In this document: one piece after another, positions 47,080 through 61,514 of the stretch
Numbering within the stretch: the stretch's first letter is position 1
Layout: every line of letters begins with the position of its first letter
Assembly: GCA_016705365.1 (NCBI GenBank)
Contig: JADIYI010000002.1
Span: 124,001 to 188,000, forward strand
DNA from: Gammaproteobacteria bacterium
GTDB taxonomy: Bacteria; Pseudomonadota; Gammaproteobacteria; Pseudomonadales; UBA5518
Direction of reading: 5' to 3'
DNA: 64,000 nt
Translations under genes and position numbers: made by a program
The notes under the pieces: generated by a model
The model's input: only the letters and a program-made list of their open reading frames with translations
Told to the model about the DNA's origin: nothing
Database searches by the model: none

Positions 47080-47514
47080 ATGAAAAAACACACGTCGCGC
47101 TCGATGTCCGGCATATTGCTCACCGCATTGCTATCTCAATTTCATGCCCTGGCGGAGGAATCCGTTGCCGGGGCGGAGCGACTTGGCAGCGATGCAATCG
47201 TTCGCGCTTTTGCAGACGTGCGTGATGACGCGCAGGTGCAGGATACGGCAGGCACTTCTGCAGTGAACTACTGGTATGCCGATGGCCGATTCACCAATCG
47301 CTGGACCAATACTTCCGGCACGGGAGAGGTTGGGGGTCGCTGGCGTGTCGCGAACGACGAGCGCTGCACCACCATATTGTCTGGCTTGCCCTCACGGCAG
47401 GGCAAAGAAATCTGCGCCCCGATCTACCGTCGGGGTGAAACATACTTATCGCTGAATCCAGACGGCAGCATCCATGGCATCCATCGGCTGACCCCCCTGA
47501 CACAGCAACAGTAA
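47080..47514 (+). CDS. Small secreted protein of unknown function
   Basis: 144 residues from ATG 47080; ATG 47059 is an alternative. The signal peptide MKKHTSRSMSGILLTALLSQ ends near HALA before EESV. The mature part of about 110 residues has Trp- and Gly-rich strands NYWYADGRFTNRWTN and GEVGGRWRVANDERC, then two more Cys-containing strands, ending LNPDGSIHGIHRLTPL. The pattern suggests a small beta-barrel or lipocalin-like fold, but no family could be named. It stands between the receptor and the KstD-like gene. Confidence 0.6.
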   Translation: MKKHTSRSMSGILLTALLSQFHALAEESVAGAERLGSDAIVRAFADVRDDAQVQDTAGTSAVNYWYADGRFTNRWTNTSGTGEVGGRWRVANDERCTTILSGLPSRQGKEICAPIYRRGETYLSLNPDGSIHGIHRLTPLTQQQ

Positions 47515-48008
47515 GCTGAAACCGGGTACATTTTCGACGCTCTCCCCGCTCCTTTCATGGTGTTTCGCGCGCGGCCACAACCGTCCACGCTTGTCGCGCC
47601 GATGGGCTTTTTCGACTCAAGCCGGCAGCCCGCCAGCGTGGCTACGTGTTCGCTGGAGTGCTGATCATGGGAGGGGGCCGGGTAGCCCTGTTATGGTCCG
47701 ACCGGGATGCGGTAGGTCACGGAACTGCCGGGCAACTGTCATCCGCGCCATCAACGATGCGTTGCCCCCCTCGATGTCAAGGTGCGGGAGACACCGGCTT
47801 CACCCGGCCGGATATGGAATTTGATCAGAGAGACCGGGGCATGATTGTGCCGCTCCGCATCGTGGAGCAGCTAAAATTGATATTGACATCAACCTCAATC
47901 AGGGCGTCAATTGGCGCCCCCGGGCGCAGGCTCAGCGCGGCGCAACGGGGTTGAACAGTGGAGTGCGCATACATTGGCACGCACGGGACGCACGTTAAGG
48001 GAGGCATG
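47515..48008. other. 494-bp intergenic region before the KstD-like gene
   Basis: No gene could be recognised; short plus-strand frames here have no ribosome site or familiar motif. A TTGACA at 47883-47888 could be a -35 element, and TTGAC (47883-47887) with GTCAA (47906-47910) forms a wide inverted repeat. A GC-rich hairpin is possible at 47914-47927. The base composition of 47520-47900 is irregular, as in degraded sequence. Confidence 0.35.
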
Positions 48009-49706
48009 ATGGTTCGGGAAGAAACCTACGATGTGGTAGTGGTCGGCACCGGTGCAGGTGGGTTGTTTGCTGCACTGCGCGCCGCTTGCCTGGGGAAGTC
48101 GGTATTGGTGCTGGAGAAAGGAGCCCAATTTGGCGGCACGTCGGCCAAATCAGGAGCGAGCCTGTGGATTCCCAACAATGATCTCATGGCAGCAGTGGGT
48201 ACCACCGATTCCCGCGAAGAGGCGTTCGAATACCTGCGTACCCTGATCGACGATCAGATCAGTGATCAGCAGATCCACACCTACATCGATAACGCGCCGC
48301 AAATGCTCCGTTTCCTGGCCGAGGCGTCCCCCGTGCAATTCATCGCGGTTGAGGGATACGCCGATTACTACCCGGATTTGCCGGGCTGGAAGTCGGGTGG
48401 GCGCGCACTGGATGCATTGCCGATAGATGGCCGCCCCATGGGAAAGTCGCTTTACGATATGGTGGAGACGCCGCGCCAGTCCAAGGCCATGGGCATGGTG
48501 GCGATGAGTATTGTCGAGGGGTCGGCGATTCTGGCGACCGTTCCGGGCTGGAAAAAAATTCTCGCCAGGATATTCCTGAAGTATTTCCTGGATATTCCGG
48601 GGCGACTGCGCGGCGCCAGGGACCGGCGACTCACCCAGGGCAATGCGCTGATAGGTGGCCTGTGGATGGCGCTGCGCGAGCGCGGCGTGCCCCTGTGGCT
48701 CAATGCGCCGGTGAAGGAACTGATTCGCGAGGGCGATCGCGTCACGGGATTGATGGTGGAGCGCGACGGGCAGCAAGCCGTGCGTGTCCTGGCCCGCTCC
48801 GGCGTGGTGATCGCCGCCGGTGGGTTCGAAGCCAATCAGGCCATGCGCGAACAGTACCTGCCGCAACCCACCAGCGCACAGTGGAGCGCTGGCAATCCGC
48901 ACAACACTGGCGACCTGATTCGCCAGGCGATGGATCTGGGCGCCGCAGTGAAACTGATGGATGAAGCCTGGTGGGCGCCGGTATTCAAGGTGGATGGCTT
49001 CGAACAGAATTTTGTGCTGTTTTCGGAAAAATCCAAACCGGGATTGATACTGGTCGACCAGGCTGGCAAGCGGTTCATGAACGAGGCCATCACCTACAAC
49101 AGTTACGGGGAGGAGTTCTACGGCGCTCGCAGCCAGGGCCATGACTGCATTCCCGCCTTCGCCATCTTCGACAGTCGCTACCGCAAGAATTACATGTTCG
49201 GTCCCCTGCTGCAGCGCTCGTATACGCCGGACTGGGTGCATCGCCGGTTGTTCCAGCGCGGACTGATGGTGAAGGCCGACACGCTGCGGGAACTGGCGCT
49301 GAAGCTCGATATCGATCCGGCGGGGCTGGAGGCCTCGGCCGCACGCATGAAGGGTTATGCACAGCAGGGTAGTGACGAGGAGTTTCACCGTGGCGACAAC
49401 GATCACGATCGCTATTACGGCGATCCATCGGTAACCCCCAATCCCTGCCTGGCCGCGATCGATGAGCCGCCCTTTTATGGCGCGAGAATTTATCCCGGGG
49501 ATATCGGCACCAAGGGTGGCTTGGTGACCAATACCAATGCGCAGGTGCTGGACCAGGCGGGTAATGTCATCCGGGGACTCTATGCCATCGGTAACAGTTC
49601 CGCCTCGATCATGGGCACCAAGTATCCCGGCGCCGGCTGTACGCTGGGTCCGGCCATGACGTTTGCTTATCTCGCCGTCAACCATATCGCTGCGAGCGAG
49701 GACTGA
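48009..49706 (+). CDS. FAD-dependent dehydrogenase, 3-ketosteroid delta-1-dehydrogenase (KstD) like
   Basis: 565 residues from ATG 48009 (ATG 48006 is too near the GGGAGG). The FAD-binding fold opens YDVVVVGTGAGGLFAALRA and LEKGAQFGGTSAKSGASLWIP. The second FAD segment near the C-terminus is YAIGNSSASIMGTKYPGAGCTLGPAMTFAYLA. In KstD the Tyr and Gly of a YPG.G motif near this point are catalytic, and both are present. The enzyme would introduce a double bond in ring A of a 3-ketosteroid, or act on a related cyclic ketone. The family also contains fumarate-reductase-like enzymes of other use, so the substrate is not proven. TonB receptor and propionyl-CoA genes in this window fit a steroid-type diet. 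Confidence 0.8.
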   Translation: MVREETYDVVVVGTGAGGLFAALRAACLGKSVLVLEKGAQFGGTSAKSGASLWIPNNDLMAAVGTTDSREEAFEYLRTLIDDQISDQQIHTYIDNAPQMLRFLAEASPVQFIAVEGYADYYPDLPGWKSGGRALDALPIDGRPMGKSLYDMVETPRQSKAMGMVAMSIVEGSAILATVPGWKKILARIFLKYFLDIPGRLRGARDRRLTQGNALIGGLWMALRERGVPLWLNAPVKELIREGDRVTGLMVERDGQQAVRVLARSGVVIAAGGFEANQAMREQYLPQPTSAQWSAGNPHNTGDLIRQAMDLGAAVKLMDEAWWAPVFKVDGFEQNFVLFSEKSKPGLILVDQAGKRFMNEAITYNSYGEEFYGARSQGHDCIPAFAIFDSRYRKNYMFGPLLQRSYTPDWVHRRLFQRGLMVKADTLRELALKLDIDPAGLEASAARMKGYAQQGSDEEFHRGDNDHDRYYGDPSVTPNPCLAAIDEPPFYGARIYPGDIGTKGGLVTNTNAQVLDQAGNVIRGLYAIGNSSASIMGTKYPGAGCTLGPAMTFAYLAVNHIAASED

Positions 49707-49773
49707 TTGCCGGTTGCGGTGCGCCAGACAACGCTGCGCGGGCAGTTGATTGCAAGCCGGTTTTCATGAACAG

Positions 49774-49795
49774 CGGGAGTACTTACGGGAGTACT
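49774..49795. repeat. Tandem 10-bp direct repeat upstream of the cysB unit
   Basis: CGGGAGTACT occurs twice (49774-49783 and 49786-49795) with a 2-bp spacer, so the period is 12 bp. Each copy ends with the palindrome AGTACT. The second copy contributes the ribosome-site-like GGGAG for the small frame at 49801. It may be an operator or an attenuator-like site. Confidence 0.5.
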
Positions 49796-49800
49796 GTCCA

Positions 49801-50948
<1,148 letters not shown>

Positions 50949-51040
50949 TTGGCCCGGCAGTGCGCGCGGCGCCAGTCGTGCACGACGGAATTCTTGGGTA
51001 TCTGCCTGCGGGCAGATTTATTCACACAGTGGAGAACCCA

Positions 51041-51652
51041 GTGGAGATAGCCTGTCTCGACCTTGAAGGAGTGCTGATTCCGGAAATATGGATCGAATTC
51101 GCCGAGCGCACCGGCATCAGCGAATTGCGCGCCACGACCCGCGATATTCCCGATTACGACGTGCTGATGAAGCAGCGCCTGCGCTTGCTCGACGAGCATG
51201 GCTTGCGCCTGCCCGATATCCAGGCGGTGATCGACACCATGGAGCCGTTGCCCGGAGCGCTTGAATTCCTCGACTGGCTGCGCGAGCGCTTCCAGGTGCT
51301 GATCCTCTCGGATACCTACTACCAGTTTTCCGCGCCGCTGATGCGCCAGCTCGGCTGGCCGGCGCTGTTCTGCCACCGCCTCGAGGTTGATGAAAGCGGG
51401 CGGGTCACGGACTATGTGCTGCGCCAGAAGGATCCCAAGCGCCATTCGGTCAAGGCGATCAAATCGCTGAATTTCCGGGTCATAGCGGCCGGCGATTCCT
51501 ACAACGACATCACCATGCTGAGCGAGGCGGATGCGGGCATCCTGTTCAATGCGCCGGCCAATGTGATCGCCGAATTTCCGCAATTCCCGGCGGTCGAGGG
51601 TTACGATCTGCTGCGCGAGGAATTCAGGCGAGCGAGCCTGCGCGATCTCTGA
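51041..51652 (+). CDS. thrH: ThrH, phosphoserine phosphatase / homoserine phosphotransferase
   Basis: 203 residues from GTG 51041, with GGAG 6 nt upstream, agreeing with the Pseudomonas ThrH start (VEIACLDLEGVLIPEIWI). HAD motifs: nucleophile Asp7 in CLDLEGVL, LILSDTYYQFS, and the Asp pair in VIAAGDSYNDITML. ThrH can transfer phosphate from phosphoserine to homoserine, replacing ThrB. The gene end overlaps the pabB end on the opposite strand by 29 bp. Confidence 0.93.
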   Translation: MEIACLDLEGVLIPEIWIEFAERTGISELRATTRDIPDYDVLMKQRLRLLDEHGLRLPDIQAVIDTMEPLPGALEFLDWLRERFQVLILSDTYYQFSAPLMRQLGWPALFCHRLEVDESGRVTDYVLRQKDPKRHSVKAIKSLNFRVIAAGDSYNDITMLSEADAGILFNAPANVIAEFPQFPAVEGYDLLREEFRRASLRDL

Positions 51653-53027
51653 GTGCGGGCTGCACGGCACATTCGAGCAAGCCGTTCAGCAGAGGCTCTA
51701 TCTTGAGCAGTGACTCGCGGTATTCGGTTTCGCAGTCCGAGTCGGCGACGATGCCGCCGCCGCCCCAACTGTGGATATGCCCCGCCGCGTGCACCAGGGT
51801 GCGGATCGCGATGCTGGTGTCCATGGTGCCGCTCGCGGACACGTAACCGATCGAGCCGCAGTAGACGCTGCGGGCATCGGGTTCGAGTTCATCGATGATC
51901 TGCATCGCGCGGATTTTCGGAGCGCCGGTGATCGAGCCGCCGGGAAAACAGTTCGCGAGCACCTCGAGCGGGGTGCGCCCCGGTGCGATCTGCCCGGTTA
52001 CCACGCTGACCAGGTGGTGCACATTGGCATAGCTTTCCAGTCCGCAGAGCTTCTCCACCCGCACACTGCCGGTGCGGCAGGTCCTGCCCAGATCGTTGCG
52101 CATCAGGTCGACGATCATGATGTTCTCGGCGCGATCCTTCGCGGAAGCCAGCAGACGTTCCACCTGGTGTTGGTCGGCATCGGAGCGGGTGGCGCGGCGC
52201 ATGGTGCCCTTGATCGGGCGCGTCTCGACACGTCCGTCCCTGATGTGGAGAAAGCGTTCGGGCGAGAAGCTGAGGACCGTGGCCTCCCCGGCGGTCATGA
52301 ATGCGGAGAACGGCGACGCCATGCGTGCGCGCAGCCTGCGGTAGGCATGCCAGGGATCACCGCTGCAGCGTGCCGTGAGCCGCTGCGCAAGGTTGACCTG
52401 GTAGCAGTCGCCATCGAGGATGTAGCGCTGGATTTGCGCAAAGGCGCGCGCATAGGCCTCGCGATCGAGGTTCGAATCGAAGTTCGACTCGAGGCGAAAT
52501 GCCGTGCTTTCCTCCACCGCTGGCACACTGCTCAGGCCGATCAGTTCCTGGCGTTGCCCGGCCCCGATCGAGTCGCTGAAAATCAGCGCGCACTGGCCCC
52601 GGTCGTGATCCTGCATCAGTGCCCATGGATAGATGCCGATCTGCATCTGCGGCGTGAACCCGGGTTCATCCGCTACCGGCAGGCGGGCCATGCGCCGGCC
52701 GAGTTCGTAACCGAAAAAACCTATCGCGCCACCGCTGAACGGCCACTCGCCGACGAGCGGCCGTCGGCGCGGCAGATAGGTGTCGAGTGCGGCATCGAGC
52801 AGTTCGAAAGGGTCGCGCGCGCTTGCTTCGACGCCGCAGGCGCTAGCGATATGCGTGAGCAAGCCGCGCGTGCGCAACTCGCACAGCGGGCTTGCCGCCA
52901 TCAGGTCGAAGCGACCGGCGCTGCAATGGGGGCGCGCGCTGTCGAGAAAGACCGCGCCCGGCAGATGCCGCAGACGCGCGAAATACTCGCAGCTGTCGCT
53001 CAGGTAAGGCAGGGGGTGGACAAGCAT
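51624..53027 (-). CDS. pabB: Aminodeoxychorismate synthase component I
   Basis: 467 residues from ATG 53027 (MLVHPLPYLSDSCEYFARLR), which matches the start of Pseudomonas PabB; an in-frame ATG at 53105 would add 26 residues. Chorismate-binding signatures: FGYELGRRM, DCYQVNLAQRL, RPIKGTMRRATR, MIVDLMRNDLGR, FPGGSITGAPKIRAMQII. It forms 4-amino-4-deoxychorismate with PabA for folate synthesis. Confidence 0.9.
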   Translation of the reverse strand: MLVHPLPYLSDSCEYFARLRHLPGAVFLDSARPHCSAGRFDLMAASPLCELRTRGLLTHIASACGVEASARDPFELLDAALDTYLPRRRPLVGEWPFSGGAIGFFGYELGRRMARLPVADEPGFTPQMQIGIYPWALMQDHDRGQCALIFSDSIGAGQRQELIGLSSVPAVEESTAFRLESNFDSNLDREAYARAFAQIQRYILDGDCYQVNLAQRLTARCSGDPWHAYRRLRARMASPFSAFMTAGEATVLSFSPERFLHIRDGRVETRPIKGTMRRATRSDADQHQVERLLASAKDRAENIMIVDLMRNDLGRTCRTGSVRVEKLCGLESYANVHHLVSVVTGQIAPGRTPLEVLANCFPGGSITGAPKIRAMQIIDELEPDARSVYCGSIGYVSASGTMDTSIAIRTLVHAAGHIHSWGGGGIVADSDCETEYRESLLKIEPLLNGLLECAVQPALRDRAGSLA

Positions 53028-53327
53028 TGCGTTCCCGCGGTATCGCAACTCGGGCCCGGCCGGCGCGAACTGCATCCAACCCTGGTCGGAGGTACCGGCA
53101 TACATGATCCCATATCTCTTGATATCATAAGCCTAACTTATTAATGTGTCGCGGTTTTTCTGTTCGTGGACCGCCTGCTCGAGGGCGCACTCCCAAGCTG
53201 TCTGCAGGACATCCATTGGCACGGCGGGAATTGCCTTTTGCTTGGCAATCTGCAACGCGGTGTGCCATTGTTCCGGACCGGCGAAGCCGGTAGACGACGC
53301 GAAATTCGAAACGAGGACCCGCCCCAG
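53028..53327. other. Divergent spacer between pabB and the propionyl-CoA operon
   Basis: It contains an AT-rich core at 53108-53148 with TTGATA (53119-53124) and TATTAATG 15-20 bp further on, a candidate promoter for the plus-strand operon. The left 78 bp could code for an N-terminal extension of PabB. In-frame plus-strand codons without ribosome site extend upstream of 53328 to 53166 and were not included in the carboxyltransferase. Confidence 0.35.
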
Positions 53328-55055
53328 ATGAGCGAGCGTAGCGTAGCCGATTTTTCACTCGACAATCCGTTTGGCGAAACAACGGATGTGGAGTTCATGG
53401 TGCCGGGGCAGATTGGCTACCAGCCCGGTCTGTACGAGCAGGCCCTCGCGGCTGGCTATGCGCTGCAGCAGCGGCCGCGGCTGGCTGCCGGGGTGGTCAA
53501 CATCCAGCGTCAGCACCACAAGGAGCGGATGACGATCTGGGAGCGAATCAAGGTGCTGGCCGATGGCGAGCCCACGGTTCTTTTCCAGAACTGGGGCGAG
53601 AATCTCGACGGGGCCTCGCTGGTGACCGCGCTGATCAAGGTCAATGGCCGCGATGTTGCCATCTACGGGCACGATTTCACGGTGCGCGCAGGCTCGATGG
53701 ATGCCACCAATGGGCGCAAGCTTGCGCGGCTGTTCGAGCTGGCGGGCAAGCGCCGCATCCCGCTGGTGGGGCTCAATGACAGCGCCGGCGCCTACGTGCC
53801 TGCCGGAGTGGGTGGGCTGGACGGGTACGCCGAGGCCTTTACCGCGCTGCGCAAGATCAGCGGCGTGGTTCCGAGCATCATGTGCATGTTCGGTTTCAAT
53901 GCCGGCGGCGGCTCCTACCTGCCACGCCAGGGCAGTTTCGTGATCCAGCCACGCGGGACCTTTTTCGGTCTTACCGGGCCGGGCGTGGTGAAGTCGGTGC
54001 TTGGCGAAGACGTGACTCCGGAGGAACTCGGCGGGCCGGATGTACATTCGCAGTCCGGGGTCACCGATTTCGTGGTCGAGGATGAAGTCAGTGCGCTGCG
54101 CAAAGTGCGCGAGATCCTCAACTATATTCCCAACAATAATGCCGAGCTGGCGCGCTACCAGCCCACCTCGGATCCGATCGATCGCAAGACCTGGGACGTC
54201 GATATCCTGCTGAAAAAAGCATTCAATTCGCCGACCGGCTTCAACACGCCGTTCGACGTCAGCATCATCATCCAGCAGATCTGCGATCACGGCGATTTCA
54301 TGGAAGTGCAGGCCGATCGCGCACGCAACACCCTCACCGCGTTCGGCCGCATGGGTGGACAGGTTGTCGGCTTCGTGGCCAACAACAGCGCGGTTGCCTC
54401 GGGGCAGATCGATATCGCGGCGGCATTCAAGAACGCGCGCTTTATCCGCTTCTGCAATCTCTACAATATCCCGGTGGTGTTCATGGAAGACACGACCGGC
54501 TTCCTGCCCGGTCGCGAGCAGGAGGCCGGCGGTATCGTGCACGCCGGGCGTGCGATGCTCGATGCGATCATCGACCTGCGCACGCCGCGCTTCCTGGTGA
54601 TTCTGCGCAATGCGTTCGGCGGCGCCTACGCGTCCTACAACAATTACCCCACCGGTGCGGACTTCGTGATCGCATTGCCGACCACGCGCGCCGCGGTGAT
54701 GGGACCGGCCGGCATGGAGTTCGTCTACAAGGACGAGTTGCGCGCGATCCGCGGTGCGCGCCAGACGCGTGTCGCGGATGAGCAGAAGAAGCTGCGCGGT
54801 GCCGCCGCCTCCGAGGCGCAAGCTGCGGAGCTGGCCAAACAGCGGGTCGATGCATGGGTCAAGGAGAGCGAAGCGCGGCTCGCGGCGCGCTACGAAGCCG
54901 AATTGATGAATCCCAACGAGGCGCTGAGCCTGGGCTCGATCTCGCAGATCGTGATGCCCTCGGAGCTGCGCAAGGTGATCACCGAAAACCTGCTGTTTCA
55001 TATCGGGCACTACCGGGCGGAACCGTTCGCTGGCGTGCAGCGCGAGTTCCACTGA
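53328..55055 (+). CDS. Acyl-CoA (propionyl-CoA) carboxylase, carboxyltransferase subunit
   Basis: 575 residues from ATG 53328 ([17 protein letters not shown]); GAGGA lies 11 nt upstream, slightly far. Carboxyltransferase motifs: [79 protein letters not shown], and in the C-lobe [17 protein letters not shown] and [20 protein letters not shown]. The genes for epimerase and mutase in the same operon make propionyl-CoA the likely substrate. It is longer than PccB by about 50 residues at the C-terminus (helix rich in Ala, Glu, Lys). Confidence 0.88.
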   Translation: MSERSVADFSLDNPFGETTDVEFMVPGQIGYQPGLYEQALAAGYALQQRPRLAAGVVNIQRQHHKERMTIWERIKVLADGEPTVLFQNWGENLDGASLVTALIKVNGRDVAIYGHDFTVRAGSMDATNGRKLARLFELAGKRRIPLVGLNDSAGAYVPAGVGGLDGYAEAFTALRKISGVVPSIMCMFGFNAGGGSYLPRQGSFVIQPRGTFFGLTGPGVVKSVLGEDVTPEELGGPDVHSQSGVTDFVVEDEVSALRKVREILNYIPNNNAELARYQPTSDPIDRKTWDVDILLKKAFNSPTGFNTPFDVSIIIQQICDHGDFMEVQADRARNTLTAFGRMGGQVVGFVANNSAVASGQIDIAAAFKNARFIRFCNLYNIPVVFMEDTTGFLPGREQEAGGIVHAGRAMLDAIIDLRTPRFLVILRNAFGGAYASYNNYPTGADFVIALPTTRAAVMGPAGMEFVYKDELRAIRGARQTRVADEQKKLRGAAASEAQAAELAKQRVDAWVKESEARLAARYEAELMNPNEALSLGSISQIVMPSELRKVITENLLFHIGHYRAEPFAGVQREFH

Positions 55056-55090
55056 ATCACCACCGGCAATCCATCGCGAGATCATATCCC

Positions 55091-57957
<2,867 letters not shown>

Positions 57958-57961
<4 letters not shown>

Positions 57962-58389
57962 TCACCGCGCTTGATCACATCGCCATAGCGGTTCCCGATC
58001 TGGAACGAGCGATCCGGCGTTTTCTCGACGATTTCGGTCTGCGTTTCGAGGGCACGGAGGATGTCGAATCGGCGCAGACTTCCACCGCGTTTTTCCCGCT
58101 TCCCGCGACCAGTATCGAACTCGTGCATCCGTTGCGCGGTGGCGGACCGATTGCGAAATATCTGGAGAAGCGCGGCGGCGGTATTCATCACCTGTGTTTT
58201 CGCAGCGACGACATCGATGCCGATGTTGCCCGTCTGCGCGCCAGGGGATACCAGTTCCTGAGCGATACGCCGGCACCGGGCGCGCACGGTTGCCGGGTGA
58301 TTTTCATCCATCCGAAGAGTTGCGACGGGGTGCTGATCGAGCTCAGTCAACCACCCGAGAATCAGCGAGAGGAACAGGCTCATGAGTGA
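57958..58389 (+). CDS. mce: Methylmalonyl-CoA epimerase
   Basis: 143 residues. Glyoxalase-fold metal enzyme: [21 protein letters not shown] with metal ligand His7, [28 protein letters not shown], and the last ligand Glu in [10 protein letters not shown]. It interconverts the 2S and 2R forms of methylmalonyl-CoA between carboxylase and mutase. It overlaps both neighbours (4 bp with the carboxylase, 8 bp with the mutase). Confidence 0.93.
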
Positions 58390-60535
58390 TTCCGATTACC
58401 GACCGCCGGCGCGCACCCTCGCCGACTGGGAGAAACTGGTCAGCACACAACTCGGCGGAGCCGGATCCGATACGCTGCGTCGTGAAACGCCGGAAGGTAT
58501 CTCGCTGAAACCGCTCTACACGGCGGCGGACACGGCCAGTCTTGCTCATGCCGACACCATGCCGGGTTTCGAGCCCTTTGTGCGCGGTCCACAGGCCACC
58601 ATGTACGTCGGACGCCCGTGGACGATCCGCCAATACGCCGGCTTTTCGACCGCCGAGGAATCCAACGCCTTTTATCGCAAGGCTCTCGCCGCGGGTGGGC
58701 AGGGCGTTTCGGTCGCCTTCGATCTCGCGACCCATCGTGGCTACGATTCGGACCACCCGAGGGTGAGCGGTGACGTGGGCAAGGCCGGAGTGGCGGTAGA
58801 CAGCGTCGAGGACATGAAGATCCTGTTCGACGGCATTCCGCTCGACACGGTCTCGGTGTCGATGACCATGAATGGCGCGGTGCTGCCGGTGCTTGCCGGG
58901 TATATCGTTGCGGCCGAGGAGCAGGGTGTGGCGCCCGCGCAGCTGTCCGGCACCATCCAGAACGATATCCTCAAGGAGTTCATGGTACGCAATACCTATA
59001 TCTATCCTCCGGCGCCCTCGATGCGCATCATCGGTGACATCATTGCGTACTGCACGCGCAACATGCCGCGCTTCAATTCGATCTCGATATCCGGCTATCA
59101 CATCCAGGAAGCCGGCGCGGATGCGGCACTCGAGCTCGCCTACACCCTGGCCGACGGCAAGGAATATGTGCGCACCGCAATCGCCGCCGGGCTCGACATC
59201 GACGAGTTTGCACCGCGGCTGAGTTTTTTCTTCGGCATCGGCATGAACTTCTACATGGAGATCGCCAAGTTGCGGGCCGCGCGCCTGTTGTGGGCGCGCA
59301 TCGTCGACGAGTTCGAGCCAAGGAACATCAAGTCGAAAATGCTGCGCACCCATTGCCAGACCTCGGGCTGGTCGCTCACCGAGCAGGATCCGTACAACAA
59401 CGTGGTGCGTACCACGATCGAGGCGATGGCGGCAGTATTCGGCGGCACCCAGTCGTTGCACACCAATGCTCTCGACGAAGCGGTGTCGCTGCCGACGGAT
59501 TCGGCCGCACGTACGGCCCGCAATACCCAGCTGATCATCCAGGAGGAAACCGGCATCACCCAGGTCATCGATCCGTGGGGTGGTTCCTACCTGATGGAAA
59601 CGCTGACGCAACAGATAACCGATCGCGCCTGGGAACTGATCGAGGAGGTCGAGGAGCAGGGCGGGATGGCGCGGGCGATCGAGACCGGCATGCCCAAGAT
59701 GCGCATCGAGGAGTCGGCGGCGCGCAAGCAGGCGCGCATCGATCGCGGCGAGGACGTGATCGTCGGGGTGAACAAGTATCGCCTCGAAAACGAGGAGCCG
59801 GTCGAGATTCTCGATATCAACAACCACGCGGTGCGCGAGTCGCAGCTGAGCAGGCTGGCGCAATTGCGCGCCGGACGCGACCCGGCGGCGGTCGAAGCGG
59901 CCCTGGAGGCGCTGTCGGAGTCCGCGCGCAGCGGTGACGGCAACCTCCTCGAACTGGCGGTTCAGGCATCCCGTCTGCGCGCGACGGTGGGCGAGATCTC
60001 CCTGGCGCTGGAGCGCGTGTGGGGCCGTTACAGCGCCAGTTCCAATACCATTTCCGGTGTCTACGGAAGTGCCTACGAAAAAGACGAGGACTGGCAGGCG
60101 CTGCGTGCCGAGATCGAACAGTTCGTCGCGCAACATGGTCGCCGTCCGCGGATGCTGGTGTGCAAGATGGGGCAGGATGGACACGACCGGGGCGCCAAGG
60201 TGGTGGCCACGGCGTTTGCCGATGTCGGCTTCGACATCGATCTGTCACCGATGTTCTCGACCCCGGAGGAAGTCGCGCGGCAGGCGATCGAGAACGATGT
60301 GCACGTGATCGGCGCGTCCTCGCTGGCCGCCGGCCACAAAACCCTCATTCCCGAGCTGATCACCGAATTGGACAAGCAGGGTGCGGCGGACATCGTGGTG
60401 GTCGCGGGCGGCGTGATTCCGCGGCAGGACTACGAATTCCTGCTCGAATCCGGCGTCAAATGCATCTTTGGCCCGGGCACGCGGATCCCGAGTGCTGCCC
60501 GCATGGTACTCGCCGCCATCGATGCCGCGGGCTGA
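58382..60535 (+). CDS. scpA: Methylmalonyl-CoA mutase, B12-dependent
   Basis: 717 residues, with GAGAGGAA upstream. The single chain has the substrate barrel ([40 protein letters not shown]) and the C-terminal cobalamin domain with base-off motif [13 protein letters not shown], lower ligand His601. It converts (R)-methylmalonyl-CoA to succinyl-CoA. Being homodimer-type of about 717 residues it is like E. coli Sbm/ScpA. Full B12 must be available to the cell, as also for NrdJ. Confidence 0.96.
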   Translation: MSDSDYRPPARTLADWEKLVSTQLGGAGSDTLRRETPEGISLKPLYTAADTASLAHADTMPGFEPFVRGPQATMYVGRPWTIRQYAGFSTAEESNAFYRKALAAGGQGVSVAFDLATHRGYDSDHPRVSGDVGKAGVAVDSVEDMKILFDGIPLDTVSVSMTMNGAVLPVLAGYIVAAEEQGVAPAQLSGTIQNDILKEFMVRNTYIYPPAPSMRIIGDIIAYCTRNMPRFNSISISGYHIQEAGADAALELAYTLADGKEYVRTAIAAGLDIDEFAPRLSFFFGIGMNFYMEIAKLRAARLLWARIVDEFEPRNIKSKMLRTHCQTSGWSLTEQDPYNNVVRTTIEAMAAVFGGTQSLHTNALDEAVSLPTDSAARTARNTQLIIQEETGITQVIDPWGGSYLMETLTQQITDRAWELIEEVEEQGGMARAIETGMPKMRIEESAARKQARIDRGEDVIVGVNKYRLENEEPVEILDINNHAVRESQLSRLAQLRAGRDPAAVEAALEALSESARSGDGNLLELAVQASRLRATVGEISLALERVWGRYSASSNTISGVYGSAYEKDEDWQALRAEIEQFVAQHGRRPRMLVCKMGQDGHDRGAKVVATAFADVGFDIDLSPMFSTPEEVARQAIENDVHVIGASSLAAGHKTLIPELITELDKQGAADIVVVAGGVIPRQDYEFLLESGVKCIFGPGTRIPSAARMVLAAIDAAG

Positions 60536-60545
60536 GAGCCAAGCC

Positions 60546-61508
60546 GTGGCCGGACCGGATGCCGAAGCGCTGCTCTCCGGCAATCGTCGTGCCCTGGCCA
60601 AGGCGATAACGCTGGTCGAGAGTTCGCTCGCGGCGCATGCGCGTGCCGCCCAGTCCTTGCTCGATGCGCTGTTGCCGCACACCGGTCGCAGCATCCGCAT
60701 CGGCATAAGCGGGGTGCCGGGCGTCGGGAAATCCACTTTCATCGAGGCATTCGGTCTGTATGTGCTGGGCCAGGGTCGCCGGCTTGCGGTGCTGGCGGTG
60801 GATCCCAGCTCGCCGGTTGCCGGTGGCAGCATCCTCGGCGACAAGACCCGCATGGAGGCGCTCTCGCGCGAACCGGCGGCATTCATCCGGCCCTCGCCAT
60901 CGAAGGGCGCGCTCGGCGGAGTGGCGCACAAGACCCGCGAAACCATGTTGCTGTGCGAGGCTGCCGGTTTTGATGTGATCCTGGTCGAGACGGTCGGTGT
61001 CGGCCAGTCCGAGTACGAAGTCGCAAGCATGGTCGATTTCTTCCTCGTGTTGATGCTGCCGAATGCGGGTGACGAGTTGCAGGGGATCAAGCGCGGGATC
61101 ATGGAACTCGCCGACGCGCTGGTGATCAACAAGTCCGATGGCGAAAGCCTTGCGCTGGCAAACCGTACCAGGCAGCACTACCAGAACGCGATGAATCTGC
61201 TCACGCATGCGGGTGCCTGGGTGCCGCGGGTCACGACCTGCTCGGCAACCGAGCGCCGGGGCATTGCCGAGGTGTGGACGATGATCTGCGGCTATCGCGA
61301 GCAGGGCGCGGCCAGCGGTGATTTCGAGCGCAAGCGGGCGCAGCAAAATGCCGGCTGGTTGCGCCACCTGATCGGGGAGATTCTCGAGCAGCGTTTTCGC
61401 GCCGAACCGGTTGTGCGCGCTCGCTTGCCGGTGCTCGAGCAGCAGGTGCTGCGCGGCGAGATCACGCCTTATGCCGCAGCGATGCGCCTGTTTGCCGAGC
61501 TCGGATAA
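60546..61508 (+). CDS. meaB: Mutase-associated GTPase MeaB
   Basis: 320 residues from GTG 60546 (GAGAG about 8 nt upstream); ATG 60522 within the mutase gene is an alternative. It has NRRALAKAITLVESS, the P-loop ISGVPGVGKSTF (Walker A 56-64), DPSSPVAGGSILGDKTRM, ETVGVGQSEYEV and NKSDG for guanine. MeaB protects the mutase and loads adenosylcobalamin. It ends the propionyl-CoA operon and converges on the gene at 61515 with a 6-bp gap. Confidence 0.94.
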   Translation: MAGPDAEALLSGNRRALAKAITLVESSLAAHARAAQSLLDALLPHTGRSIRIGISGVPGVGKSTFIEAFGLYVLGQGRRLAVLAVDPSSPVAGGSILGDKTRMEALSREPAAFIRPSPSKGALGGVAHKTRETMLLCEAAGFDVILVETVGVGQSEYEVASMVDFFLVLMLPNAGDELQGIKRGIMELADALVINKSDGESLALANRTRQHYQNAMNLLTHAGAWVPRVTTCSATERRGIAEVWTMICGYREQGAASGDFERKRAQQNAGWLRHLIGEILEQRFRAEPVVRARLPVLEQQVLRGEITPYAAAMRLFAELG

Positions 61509-61514
61509 CGCGTT

